NCBI RefSeq assembly: GCF_005233845.1
Contig: NZ_SZQL01000002.1
Span: 248,001-312,000 of the forward strand
Length of the DNA: 64,000 nucleotides
From: Ilyomonas limi
Lineage (GTDB): Bacteria > Bacteroidota > Bacteroidia > Chitinophagales > Chitinophagaceae
Direction of reading: 5' to 3'
Shown: positions 38,320 to 47,971 of the stretch, in pieces
How the letters are laid out: each line of letters starts with the position of its first letter
Position numbering within the stretch: position 1 is the stretch's first letter
Notes under the pieces: model-generated
Seen by the model: only the letters and a program-made list of their open reading frames with translations
Database searches by the model: none
Told to the model about the DNA's origin: nothing
Position numbers and translations under genes: made by a program

Positions 38320-38524
38320 GTATTGGTGTTTTAAATAGGTAATTAAGAATGCAAATAATACTCTACTTGCTAAGACATAGGGCGGGGCATCGCTGCTGCA
38401 CCCTGACCGGGCAAAAAATGTAATTTTTGGATGAACGGTAAACGGCCATAAAAAGCTACTTTGGTTTAGATATAATAGTATTAGTAACCACTGCTACTTG
38501 CATCTTACATGTATTCGCAGCAAA

Positions 38525-38566
38525 AACCACAAGCCTCTCTGTTGGCATACAGAGAGGCTTGTGGTT
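38525..38566 (-). terminator. Strong intrinsic terminator after the TonB_C-like gene
   Basis: A perfect 17-bp stem (AACCACAAGCCTCTCTG at 38525-38541 with CAGAGAGGCTTGTGGTT at 38550-38566), 23 bases past the stop of the 38590 gene. The remaining gap to the SusC start (38320-38524) holds the locus 1 promoter region. Confidence 0.88.
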
Positions 38567-38589
38567 AAGATAATTATTTTTATAATTCC

Positions 38590-39330
38590 TTAATGATAAA
38601 TGCCTTGGCTCATTTTGGCCCCGTCCGATGTAGGAGAAGTATATTGCTTTGGCAGTCTTGATTTGCTGATATTTACATCTACTGTATATAATAGATTACT
38701 TTCTACCGGTTGCCCATCCACCCGGGCAGGCAAAAAGGTATAGGCTTCATCCATAAACTTTTTTGCCGGAATTGCTTCTGTAAGGTCAATACCCGCTCCT
38801 TTATAGGTAACCGTACAGCCTTTTACTTTTCCGCTTTTATCAATATCAAAGTTATAGGTCATCTTCACTACCGCAGTTTGGTTGAGTACCTGCGGAGGAA
38901 CCGACTTGAGATCGTACAGTAAGTAAAAGCCATAATTGGCACCACCCACCTGTGCCGGCGCATCTATTTTACCGCTATTATTTACATCTGTTAGCTTATA
39001 ATCAGCCTGTACAATAGTATTGTTATCAGGGTTGTTGAGCAGTAAAGCAGAATCGGTATAATTGTATTGCTGTATTACATTACCGGCGGCATCCATAAAA
39101 TTCCAGATGCTGTCTTTTTTACCATTTTTATAATGCCCCAGTACCAGCACATGGTTATCGGCATCCGTTACCATATAACTACCTTCCTTTACATATTTAT
39201 TGCTTTTCAAAACAGTGTAACTTTCTACCAGTGACGGTGAAAGCATCTTTTTTACCGTTTTAGCTTGTGCAAAGCTTTGGCATACAACAATAGCCAGGCA
39301 CACGGCTAAGAGGCATTTTTTATAAAGCAT
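38590..39330 (-). CDS. Secreted protein with TonB C-terminal-like domain
   Basis: A 246-residue secreted protein. The start at 39330 gives the signal peptide MLYKKCLLAVCLAIVVCQSF, ending at AQ. The open frame to 39438 is rejected because it would run through a terminator at 39368-39400. The middle has toxin/MORN-like GHYKNGKKDSIWNFMD. The C-terminal half (KMTYNFDIDKSGKVKGCTVT, IPAKKFMDEAYTFLPARVDG) resembles TonB_C-like domains, but with no membrane anchor. The role is unknown. It sits between SusCD loci 1 and 2 with its own terminator. Confidence 0.75.
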   Translation of the reverse strand: MLYKKCLLAVCLAIVVCQSFAQAKTVKKMLSPSLVESYTVLKSNKYVKEGSYMVTDADNHVLVLGHYKNGKKDSIWNFMDAAGNVIQQYNYTDSALLLNNPDNNTIVQADYKLTDVNNSGKIDAPAQVGGANYGFYLLYDLKSVPPQVLNQTAVVKMTYNFDIDKSGKVKGCTVTYKGAGIDLTEAIPAKKFMDEAYTFLPARVDGQPVESNLLYTVDVNISKSRLPKQYTSPTSDGAKMSQGIYH

Positions 39331-39367
39331 AAACAAATTCTTTAAGGTTTTCAAATGTAATAAAATA

Positions 39368-39400
39368 AAAAGGTTGCTTTCAATCAGAAAGCAACCTTTT
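39368..39400 (-). terminator. Intrinsic terminator between locus 2 and the TonB_C-like gene
   Basis: AAAAGGTTGCTTTC (39368-39381) pairs with GAAAGCAACCTTTT (39387-39400). It is the second terminator below locus 2, and the 100 bases between the two contain only the tail of an open frame. Confidence 0.85.
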
Positions 39401-39499
39401 AAGAAAAAGTAATAAAACCTATTTATAGTATTTATCAATCAAATACCTGTAAGCAGCACTTCTTGATGCAGTAACAACATCGCTATAAATAATAAAAAA

Positions 39500-39524
39500 T
39501 ACCCCTTGCTAATTGCAAGGGGTA
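39500..39524 (-). terminator. Intrinsic terminator of SusCD locus 2
   Basis: TACCCCTTGC (39500-39509) pairs with GCAAGGGGTA (39515-39524), followed by T residues on the minus strand, 32 bases past the DUF1735 stop. Confidence 0.85.
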
Positions 39525-39555
39525 AAATATTATTCCAATGCATTCAAGAACTTTA

Positions 39556-40527
39556 TTATCGTGCTCCGGTGTAAGTAAACACTTCTGAAACAGCTATTCT
39601 TTTAGCTCCAGCCTGGATCATAAAATAACTTACTTCCAACTTAACCGGCGTGGTGCCATCGAAGGTCATTTTGTTCACGCCTGAGGGATCTAACTCAGCC
39701 GATCTTACCTGCGGATTGGTGCCCTGCCCATAATAATTAGTTACACCCGTTACGTTCCCATCATTATCAAATGCAAATATTGGGGCAAAATTTCCGTAAT
39801 AAGAGCCGGAGCCACCATTTTCAAAAGAATACCCATAAATACCTCCATTTAAATTTGGATCAAAATAGCCAACAGAATTAGGTCCGTAGGTAACTAAGTC
39901 AATGGTCTTAGGATAAGAAGAAGTAGCAGCGGCACCTAAAACAAAGTCCTCGAAATCACCCGTTACCTCATAAACACCATCATATCCATTTCGGATAGAA
40001 AAGGAATAAATACATGTGCCATAATTAGAACCGATAAGGCCGGTTGAAACAGACGCTATCTTTAAAGGCAATGCATAGCTTGCAGCGAAATCAAAGTCTG
40101 CATTACGAACAATGGCAACTTTTATCTGGCTTTCGAGTGTACCTTTTTTTATAACTACTGATGAAGGAAAGTTATAAACACTCGTTGGTGGTACTACGTA
40201 GTCTGTACCATCACTTTCATTGTAAGAGGTAAGTGCGGCAGCATCAACTTCTAAGTTTACTGTAATATCAGTTGGGGCGTACGCTGCACCGGCATAATGA
40301 ATGTTTACATTAAAGGTTGCAGAATCGCCGAGGTTGAGAACCCCCAGGTCACTCGCAAACCTATGGTAAGTGGCATTACCTCCAGAAACAATATTTCCGG
40401 TATTTGCAAATTCAACAACACTGTTTGTCTTATCCGTATCAATATTTGTATCATATCCCTTTAAGCATGATGATAAACTGCAAATCACCATAAATAAAGG
40501 AAGTATTTTAATCATTATTCTTTTCAT
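39556..40527 (-). CDS. DUF1735-containing surface lipoprotein (locus 2)
   Basis: A 323-residue lipoprotein (signal ending in SLSSCLKGYD). The N-terminal Ig-like DUF1735 domain contains NVNIHYAGAAYAPTDITVNL and VPPTSVYNFPSSVVIKKG. The C-terminal part is a beta domain with repeated Tyr/Gly (YGYSFENGGSGSYYGNF), ending SEVFTYTGAR. Such proteins commonly follow SusD and may act as surface glycan or peptide binders. It starts 20 bases after SusD and is a paralogue of 46951-47943. Confidence 0.85.
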   Translation of the reverse strand: MKRIMIKILPLFMVICSLSSCLKGYDTNIDTDKTNSVVEFANTGNIVSGGNATYHRFASDLGVLNLGDSATFNVNIHYAGAAYAPTDITVNLEVDAAALTSYNESDGTDYVVPPTSVYNFPSSVVIKKGTLESQIKVAIVRNADFDFAASYALPLKIASVSTGLIGSNYGTCIYSFSIRNGYDGVYEVTGDFEDFVLGAAATSSYPKTIDLVTYGPNSVGYFDPNLNGGIYGYSFENGGSGSYYGNFAPIFAFDNDGNVTGVTNYYGQGTNPQVRSAELDPSGVNKMTFDGTTPVKLEVSYFMIQAGAKRIAVSEVFTYTGAR

Positions 40528-40547
40528 GCTATAATTTGTTTAAAAAG

Positions 40548-42149
40548 TTATGGTAAAGCCCAGAATATCAAAGAAGTAAACTTATCTACGTCTGTAGGTT
40601 TGTTCTCTGGATTGTAAGAGGATTCTGAAGCCGGATATAGTATTCTCGTCGGTAGTTCATCAGGACGGGTACTGATAGACTGCAGGGAAGCAAAGGTTTC
40701 GTGTGGATCTGACGAACCATTCACAATAGATGGATAATGTGTACGGCGATATTCATTCCAGGCTTCATTGCTGTTGATCATATTCAAAGCAACATATTTC
40801 TGGGTAATAATAGCTTCAAGTTTTTGATCCATAGAATTTGCAAGATCATAATGTACCAAATAGCTATCGGGATTATCATCGAGGTACAACTGATAATCAG
40901 CCTCAGGATCCCATCCTGGTTCTGATGAACCATCAGGATTTTTATAAATATAGGCGTAAGAAGCCTTAACGCCATTTACAAACAAATCTGCATCACTAAG
41001 TTCGGATGTAATTAGTCCTTTCAATACTGCCTCAGCCTGTAGGAAGTAACTTTCGGCAGCCAGCATTAGTGGTTGAGACATATTTGGTCCTTTAAGGATA
41101 CCGATGCTGCCACCTGCAGTTGTGCTTCCCCTATCGCTGTTAGCGCTAGCACTGCTGTACCAAACACTGCCTGTTGGCCAACTCGGCACATCGTTGCTTT
41201 CAAAACCTAACTGGTTAGATGCGGTGGATGGAAAATTGTAATAGCTTGCATAGCCTCGTCCCTGGTCAAGCAAAATGGTTCCATCGTAATAGCCAAGTAT
41301 AAATTTCGTTGCAATCCAGGCTTTGTTTCCCGGATCTCCATTATATTTAAATACCCAGGTATCCCATTCAGGATTTTGCTTGCCGTTATCTCTTGTATAT
41401 CCGGGATTCACCAATGCATCGGTAGTCAGAAAACCAGCTTCGTCAAAAGTTGTATTCGCAAAGTTTACTTTTCCACCAGCATGTACCACCAGGCGTAGTT
41501 TGATAGTATTTGCAAATTGTATCCATTTAGTCATGTTACCACGAAACATGATATCTGTATTGCCGCTCAAATCCTTCACATTACTTGTTGGATTATTGCT
41601 TTGGTCATCCATCGCGGTATGAATAGTTGCAATAGCTGAATCTAACTGATTCGCCAAACTTACATAAATCGTTTTTGCATCCTCATATTTAGGCGTTAAC
41701 TCACCTAATCCTTCGAGTGCTTCTGTATAAGGCACATCATTATAGGTATCTACAAGCAGCTCAAAGTTGTAAGCTTTTAATATCCGGGCGGCTGCATTGA
41801 AGTAGCCATAATCTGGTAACGTATCTGTCTGTTTAAGAATATACTGCAAATCTTCCAGTACATCATAAGCAGAAGACCACAGACCTTGATAATCAGTTGT
41901 GCCAAAATCATATGTTACATTAGAACCAAAGCCACCATAGCCGCCGGCATTTGCCATATAGCCAACCATTTGTGCACCATAGGTATTATAGCTGTTGGAT
42001 ACACTTGCAGTATAAGTCATTGCCTGCGGCAGCACTGTTTCCGGTGTAGCAGATATTGCTGCATTAGGATTCTTGTTAATATCTAAATACTTCTTACAAG
42101 AGGTGCCTAACACCACCACCCCTATCAGTACAATTATTACTTTTTTCAT
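40548..42149 (-). CDS. SusD/RagB family lipoprotein (locus 2)
   Basis: A 533-residue lipoprotein of the SusD-like group (signal MKKVIIVLIGVVVLGTSC, anchor Cys in TSCKKYLDINKNPNAA). Helical motifs include QGLWSSAYDVLEDLQYILKQ, NTIKLRLVVHAGG and MLAAESYFLQAEAVLKG. The end has EAIITQKYVALNMINSNEAW and PTRILYPASESSYNPEN, typical of the group with DPN-type N-termini. It is the partner lid of the SusC at 42247. Confidence 0.94.
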   Translation of the reverse strand: MKKVIIVLIGVVVLGTSCKKYLDINKNPNAAISATPETVLPQAMTYTASVSNSYNTYGAQMVGYMANAGGYGGFGSNVTYDFGTTDYQGLWSSAYDVLEDLQYILKQTDTLPDYGYFNAAARILKAYNFELLVDTYNDVPYTEALEGLGELTPKYEDAKTIYVSLANQLDSAIATIHTAMDDQSNNPTSNVKDLSGNTDIMFRGNMTKWIQFANTIKLRLVVHAGGKVNFANTTFDEAGFLTTDALVNPGYTRDNGKQNPEWDTWVFKYNGDPGNKAWIATKFILGYYDGTILLDQGRGYASYYNFPSTASNQLGFESNDVPSWPTGSVWYSSASANSDRGSTTAGGSIGILKGPNMSQPLMLAAESYFLQAEAVLKGLITSELSDADLFVNGVKASYAYIYKNPDGSSEPGWDPEADYQLYLDDNPDSYLVHYDLANSMDQKLEAIITQKYVALNMINSNEAWNEYRRTHYPSIVNGSSDPHETFASLQSISTRPDELPTRILYPASESSYNPENKPTDVDKFTSLIFWALP

Positions 42150-42246
42150 TTATCTTACTTATTTTATTAATACCCCGGCAGACTACCCATTTTTATTACT
42201 GCATACACATTTTAAAATGGGTCGCCTGCTGCGGTGATTTGTTCAA

Positions 42247-45200
42247 TTAGAAATTTACGGAGATAGTAGCGCCATAAAAACGGGATGGTGGCGTTTGCGA
42301 CAAGCCAGTCAAACCAATACCATTATTGTCGTTACCTGCATCACTATATTCAGGATCGGTATAGTAGTTGTCTTTAGCCAGCCATACAAACAAATTACGT
42401 CCCTGGAGGCTAACAGTAGCGCCCTTAATAAACCTTGTCTTACTTAGCAATGATACAGGAAGATCATAGGAAATGGTAAGTTCTCTGAGTTTCCAAAAGT
42501 CGCCCGATGTTACATAGTTGCTGGTAACATCCCTGTTATCATCATTTGTCCAGAAGCCGGAATTTCCGTTTGCATTGTCAACAGTAATGCTTGTATTCTT
42601 TACGTAAGTGCCAGGATGTTCAGGATCTTCATATACCGAATTAGGAAATACAAAACGATTTCTATGGTAAATAGCTGTTCTATAACCGGTGCCTGCCCAG
42701 TCAAGTTCGCCGCCCATGCTATTGTAAATTTTATATCCGCCGCGATATTCAAATAAAGTAGAAATATGGAAGTTCTGGAATAAAGTAATACCGGCATCCA
42801 GGCTCACGCGGTTCTTTGCTACGGCACTTCCAAGCACCCGTATTGTTTCATCGATTAGAGGCGTACCGGTTTTAGCATCTACTATTACATGTCCCTCATC
42901 ATCGCGCTGATAGTCTGTACCCATAATAACCGGGAAAGCATAGCCAGCTACTGCATAAGAGCCCGATCCGTTGCCGTATGTAGCAAGCGACAACCTTGGC
43001 AGGTCTGCACTGATAGCATTAACCTTATTGTCAAGATAAGTGTAATTTCCACCAACTACCAGCTCTACATTGCGGGTTCTTATAGGGGTTACATGTGCAG
43101 CTACTTCTAACCCGCGGCTCATGGTTTGACCTGTATTTACCCTAAAACCTGAGAAACCGGTAGCGTTTGAAACACCTGTTGTAACAGTTTGGTTATCTGT
43201 TTTAGTATCGTACCACGTAACGCTGGAAGAGAACCGGTCTTTAAAAAGGTTCAAATCAAAACCCACTTCATACCCTTTTGTAATTTCAGGCTTTAAACTG
43301 GGCGATACAAGCGTATTGTTTACAGTATATCCTGCACCTGTGGTATATGGATAGCCATTAGCCTGGCTAAATGTCTGATCAAGATAGTAAGCTCCATAAT
43401 CTCCGCTATTACCCAGGTTTACCTGTCCTACTTTAGACCAGCCGCCTCTTACTTTCAAATAGCTGATTGTTGTACTATTTTTAAGTGATGGAATAGCATC
43501 GCTGGCAACAAAAGAAAGGTCAACAGAAGGATAGAAAAAAGAACGGTTTTCGGGTGCCAGTATAGAAACCCAGTCGTTACGTCCGGTACCATGTAAGAAT
43601 AAATAATTTTTATATCCGATTCTCACATCACCATATATACCCATCTGTCTGGCTTTATAATTAGACTCGCCTACGTTGGGTGTTGCAAGGCGGTTGCTAA
43701 TGTTATATAAATCAGGTATTACTAATCCATTTGCCGACATATCGATATACTTTGACTGGTCCTGACGCCATTGACCACCGGCAATTACATTGAAAGAAAA
43801 GTCATTTGCATTTGTTTTAAACTGTGTAAACAGATCGCTCAGCAACTCAGTGGTATAAGCACTTCCATCAGCAACGGCAGCAGAAATATCCGATTTTGAG
43901 CTCGCATCTGTATGCTCTGCATAATAAGTATAATCAAAAGCGGCTATAGTATTTTTGTAAGAATAATTCCTTGTAGCAATACCTTGCCTTGCCACAAAAT
44001 CAAGCCCCTTAACAGGCGTAAATTTCACTTCCACATTACCCGTCAGGTAATCATTTCTTTGGTTAGACCTATAATTATCTGCACTGAAGTATGGATTTTG
44101 ATACCACGGATTATAATATCCGTTAGGGTTTGCAAAAGGATCTGTTCTCCAGTTCTTATACTTTGTAATATCTACATTCGAAGGCATGTTTAGCATATTT
44201 GCATACATGCTGGCTGTTTGTGTGGTAATATCATAACGGTTTTGTGTATAAGAAGTACTATAGGTAACGTTTACCATATTGCCTATTTTACGTGTACCAT
44301 TAGCACGCAATGTTGTACGGTTATATTTATCGCCGGGTGTAGTACCTTTTATGGTAGCATACTGGCCGGATAAGTAAAAGGTGGATTTCTCATCTCCATT
44401 TGTTAATGAGAAGTCAGTTTGATTAGTTAAACCTTTTTGCCAGAATTTATTGTGACCATCATTATAAGAATAGTAAGCAGAATCTTGGCTACCATCTTCA
44501 AGCGGGGGTCCTAAAGGACGCAAAGAACCATCAAAATGATCTCCGTAAGACTGGTTTTCTAAATAAGACCATGCCGGATTACCATTTTCATCATAGCCAT
44601 AAGAGCTACCACCGGCGCCGTATTCTTTCTGAATTTTTGGAAAAAAAGCTACGGATTCAACCGTAGTTGTTTGGGATATTCTTACTTGCGTAAGACCGTT
44701 TGTTCCCTTTTTTGTAGTTACGATAATAGCACCGTTTGAAGCCTGAGAGCCGTATAAAGCCGCTGCACCAGAGCCATTTAAAACTACAACTTCATCCACA
44801 TCTTCCGGATTCAAATTACCTAAAACGGTATTAGGCACAATTACGTTATCCAATACAATCAGCGCCTGGTTATTACCAGTGAGCGAGCGTTGCCCCCTTA
44901 GTATCAGCCGGTAGTTAGGATTAACACCGCCACTTGTTGCATTTATTTGCAAACCGGCGACTTTACCCTGCAACCCACCTGCAATATTCACCGGCTTTGC
45001 AGCCGTAAGGGTGGCCGCTTTAATCACGGTATTGGCAGTACCTTGTTGTCTGCGCGATGATCTGATACCGCCAGCCGTAACAATCACTTCATCCATCATA
45101 CCGGTGACACCTGTAAGATGAAAGTCTAACGCACTGCTACTGCCCACTATTACCTCTTCCGATTTAAAATTAAGCGCACTTATTTGCAGAATGGCTCCGC

Positions 45201-45399
45201 GAGCTGCTTCAAGTCTGTAATACCCGCTGTCGTTAGAGATAGTACCATTTGTGGTACCTTTTACTACGATACTTGCTCCGGCTACCGGAACGCCATCGTT
45301 GCTCAATACCCTCCCGCTTATGGTGTGGGTTTGAGCAAATGCGAATAAAGTGGACAGTATGGTTACTGTCAACATCAATAGAATTTTTCTCATGTGCAT
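42247..45399 (-). CDS. SusC/RagA family TonB-dependent outer membrane protein (locus 2)
   Basis: About 1050 residues. ATG 45399 (MHMRKILLMLTVTILSTLFA signal) is chosen over the open frame to 45504, since the same MHMRK start is used in the locus 3 paralogue. Domains in order: carboxypeptidase-regulatory-like (ISGRVLSNDGVPVAGASIVV), TonB box region (DEVIVTAGGIR), plug (LRGQRSLTGNNQALIVLDN, ALYGSQASNGAIIVTTKKG) and a barrel ending ATISVNF. It is more like the locus 3 SusC than locus 1, suggesting tandem duplication. Confidence 0.96.
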   Translation of the reverse strand: MHMRKILLMLTVTILSTLFAFAQTHTISGRVLSNDGVPVAGASIVVKGTTNGTISNDSGYYRLEAARGAILQISALNFKSEEVIVGSSSALDFHLTGVTGMMDEVIVTAGGIRSSRRQQGTANTVIKAATLTAAKPVNIAGGLQGKVAGLQINATSGGVNPNYRLILRGQRSLTGNNQALIVLDNVIVPNTVLGNLNPEDVDEVVVLNGSGAAALYGSQASNGAIIVTTKKGTNGLTQVRISQTTTVESVAFFPKIQKEYGAGGSSYGYDENGNPAWSYLENQSYGDHFDGSLRPLGPPLEDGSQDSAYYSYNDGHNKFWQKGLTNQTDFSLTNGDEKSTFYLSGQYATIKGTTPGDKYNRTTLRANGTRKIGNMVNVTYSTSYTQNRYDITTQTASMYANMLNMPSNVDITKYKNWRTDPFANPNGYYNPWYQNPYFSADNYRSNQRNDYLTGNVEVKFTPVKGLDFVARQGIATRNYSYKNTIAAFDYTYYAEHTDASSKSDISAAVADGSAYTTELLSDLFTQFKTNANDFSFNVIAGGQWRQDQSKYIDMSANGLVIPDLYNISNRLATPNVGESNYKARQMGIYGDVRIGYKNYLFLHGTGRNDWVSILAPENRSFFYPSVDLSFVASDAIPSLKNSTTISYLKVRGGWSKVGQVNLGNSGDYGAYYLDQTFSQANGYPYTTGAGYTVNNTLVSPSLKPEITKGYEVGFDLNLFKDRFSSSVTWYDTKTDNQTVTTGVSNATGFSGFRVNTGQTMSRGLEVAAHVTPIRTRNVELVVGGNYTYLDNKVNAISADLPRLSLATYGNGSGSYAVAGYAFPVIMGTDYQRDDEGHVIVDAKTGTPLIDETIRVLGSAVAKNRVSLDAGITLFQNFHISTLFEYRGGYKIYNSMGGELDWAGTGYRTAIYHRNRFVFPNSVYEDPEHPGTYVKNTSITVDNANGNSGFWTNDDNRDVTSNYVTSGDFWKLRELTISYDLPVSLLSKTRFIKGATVSLQGRNLFVWLAKDNYYTDPEYSDAGNDNNGIGLTGLSQTPPSRFYGATISVNF

Positions 45400-46124
45400 A
45401 TTGTTTGATAAATAAAAAACTTTGCTTTTACTGAACATAAAACTGTCTGCCGGTAAATTACCGGCGCTATAATGCGGCATAGCAAAGCAATACCATCTTC
45501 TCAATAAGAAGTATCGCTCTACCTAACATTACATTTTTGATTATTCAAAAAAATGAAAATATCTGCCGGCGGTACCGGACAAAATAACATACCATTAGTA
45601 TTTCCCGAGGCGGAAAATAGATTTCTCATGTGCATTTATACATTTCTTAAAACAAGAATGATGTAAAAATAGAAAGAAAAGGATTTAAATTTTACATTCT
45701 TTAAATATTTTCTTAACAAAAATTAAATCATTCTATCAACAATTTTATATGCAATAGCGATAGACGCTATTATAACAATTTAATTATCAGGCCTTTTTAT
45801 AGGCATTAGCTGCATGCGGATAAGATTAATTAGCAATTAATATTATTCATGCCAATTTTAAGAACTAGCTTTGTTTACCATATCATACAACTGTTTGTTT
45901 GTTATACTATAAAGGATAATGGTTATTGCGCTAAAAGATTAATTTAATTATGTTTAGCCATTATTCGTATTGTAAAATTTGACTATTGTAAATTTATTTT
46001 ATACCTATTTTAAACAGGTAGCATGATATACAAAGCGCAGAGCTTCTGCCCGCAGCTTATGTAAGGCAACTTAATTCAATCTGATATTATACTTTAAAGC
46101 ATCAAGTACAAGGGCATAAACAAA
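45400..46124. other. Long AT-rich promoter region of SusCD locus 2
   Basis: No full gene. It contains a second copy of the SusC start context (TTTCTCATGTGCAT at 45622-45635), giving a 38-codon minus-strand frame that begins MHMRN. The rest, about 45660-46120, is very AT-rich with no supported frame or box. Confidence 0.5.
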
Positions 46125-46125
46125 T

Positions 46126-46160
46126 AAAAAAGCCGCTCAACTATTTTAAGCGGCTTTTTT
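46126..46160 (-). terminator. Intrinsic terminator of SusCD locus 3
   Basis: AAAAAAGCCGCT (46126-46137) pairs with AGCGGCTTTTTT (46149-46160), 16 bases past the stop of the last gene of locus 3. Confidence 0.9.
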
Positions 46161-46175
46161 TTAAACCAGAAAACT

Positions 46176-46916
46176 TTAATGCCCTGCACTTGTAAACTCC
46201 AATTTATCAACAGCTATTTCATCACCATGTGCACCACCGCTTAACTCCAAAAAATACCTGAGTGCAAAACGGCCGGAATCGGGCTGATTCAATCCTGTAA
46301 TAGTTGCTTCATATTTGGTCCAGGTAGAAGGATAATCACCTGAAGGTGTAGTTTTGTAAAGTGGATTAATATCCAGCAAAGGCGTTGTAAAATGGCCAAC
46401 ATCTGACGAAGCAGTACCAATGCTGTCTGAAGTATTGAAAACATTCAAACGTAATTGCAATCTATCTCCGTATGACCCACCAGCACCATATCCAATCGAA
46501 CCGTGAGATAAAGTATAAAAACTGATTTTATCTCCATTCTGCAAAAAGAGTTTTGGTGAAATCAGCCAATCACTTATTACAGCGGCTCCTGTAAGAGTAT
46601 CATATGGATCTTCAGTCGCTAAAAAAGGATTGTTATCAAGCAATTTCGAACCATCATAAGGAGCAGCTCCCCAAGATGTTTCAGATTCAAAGTCCCATCC
46701 TTGTCCAGGAAAATCGCTTAAGTTAGTAAATACCCATCCCTGATTGACCAGACTATCTTTGTTCTCAAAGCTTGTACTAAAAGACTGATCAGTCACCACC
46801 GGCGGTACAGGTGGAGGAGTAGAGTCCTTTTTACAGGAAAAAACTTGTACCAGCAGCAATGTTGAGGTTGCTAAGACAAAAGCTCTGGTTTTCGTAATAC
46901 ATTTTATAGTTTTCAT
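46176..46916 (-). CDS. Choice-of-anchor J domain lipoprotein (locus 3)
   Basis: A 246-residue lipoprotein (anchor Cys in QVFSCKKDS), with a Pro-rich linker (TPPPVPPVV) and then a jelly-roll domain of the cleaved-adhesin/choice-of-anchor J type: SFSTSFENKDSLVNQGWVF, SDWLISPKLFLQNGDKISFY and, at the end, GDEIAVDKLEF. It probably binds carbohydrate or protein at the cell surface. It is last in a four-gene SusCD operon, 34 bases after DUF1735. Confidence 0.85.
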   Translation of the reverse strand: MKTIKCITKTRAFVLATSTLLLVQVFSCKKDSTPPPVPPVVTDQSFSTSFENKDSLVNQGWVFTNLSDFPGQGWDFESETSWGAAPYDGSKLLDNNPFLATEDPYDTLTGAAVISDWLISPKLFLQNGDKISFYTLSHGSIGYGAGGSYGDRLQLRLNVFNTSDSIGTASSDVGHFTTPLLDINPLYKTTPSGDYPSTWTKYEATITGLNQPDSGRFALRYFLELSGGAHGDEIAVDKLEFTSAGH

Positions 46917-46950
46917 TAATACTAGTCTTTACTTTAATGTTGAAATTTTA

Positions 46951-47943
46951 TTAGCGAGGCCCTACATAAGTAAGCGTATCATAAATATATTGGTCTGGTC
47001 GGCCGTTCTGCTTCATTATATAAGCAACATAAATTGTTTTAGTTGCAGGATCATAACGGCTGTCCGTTACGGCAGGGTTCAGCTGCAGCGTACGGCCTCT
47101 TCCATCATCAGGTATCGTATTTTCTACGCTTACAACTGCATTAGTAACAGGGTCAAATGTAAATCGTGGTGCAGTAGCGCCAAAAACTGTAACGCCGCCG
47201 CCAGGTGTAAACGCTGGCTGAAGATTCCCGCCTTCAGGAGTATTTATATCATCGGCTACTGCGCTGGCCGTAATAATGGAAACATCACTTGGCCACGTGT
47301 TTGTTTCACCATCTGCAATACCATAAGCAGCCCACCCGACTTGTTTCTGGACAAGGGTATATTTACCATCCCACAGATTTTTTGTGGAAAGAGCCAATAT
47401 ACCTGCTGACAAATTACTTGCAATTAAATAGCCTGCTGGTGAAATGCTGCTGATTTGTACGCCTAATGCATAGTCTTTACCTAAAAAATCGTTTGGCTTA
47501 ATCTTTAATTGTAAATAACCAGTATTAGAGCCTTTAGGTATGGTTACTATATACCCCGTAGCGGAATCGCCGGTTGCGTTTGTAACCGAGTACACGCTGG
47601 TGGGTGCTTCTTCATGTAAGGTACCGTTTTCTGCATTATAATCACCTAATAAAGCCGGGTTTATTACTAACTTAACTTGTATATCCTCAGTAGCTGGCTG
47701 TCCTGCGAGTGTAACAGGAATAGCATCAAAAGTTGTATCTGCATCAGATTTATCAAATGCTATTTGCAAATGGTTGGTAGTATTTGTGGCAGTTAAAGCC
47801 ATACTTACCACATTCTGATTCCCGCTCCCGGCTACTGATTGAATTTCATGATCATCAAATGATTCATCTTTCAAACATCCCCACAGCGTTATGGAAATCA
47901 ACGATAAGAAAACTAAGGTGTATTTTAAAGAATTATATTTCAT
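46951..47943 (-). CDS. DUF1735-containing surface lipoprotein (locus 3)
   Basis: A 330-residue lipoprotein (signal ending ITLWGCLKDE). The DUF1735 domain includes VKLVINPALLGDYNAENGT and EEAPTSVYSVTN, then a beta-rich part ending YIYDTLTYVGPR. It matches the layout of the locus 2 protein at 39556. It lies between SusD and the anchor-J gene with gaps of 28 and 34 bases. Confidence 0.85.
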   Translation of the reverse strand: MKYNSLKYTLVFLSLISITLWGCLKDESFDDHEIQSVAGSGNQNVVSMALTATNTTNHLQIAFDKSDADTTFDAIPVTLAGQPATEDIQVKLVINPALLGDYNAENGTLHEEAPTSVYSVTNATGDSATGYIVTIPKGSNTGYLQLKIKPNDFLGKDYALGVQISSISPAGYLIASNLSAGILALSTKNLWDGKYTLVQKQVGWAAYGIADGETNTWPSDVSIITASAVADDINTPEGGNLQPAFTPGGGVTVFGATAPRFTFDPVTNAVVSVENTIPDDGRGRTLQLNPAVTDSRYDPATKTIYVAYIMKQNGRPDQYIYDTLTYVGPR

Positions 47944-47971
47944 AATGAGATTATTTAAACTCGTATTTTAA

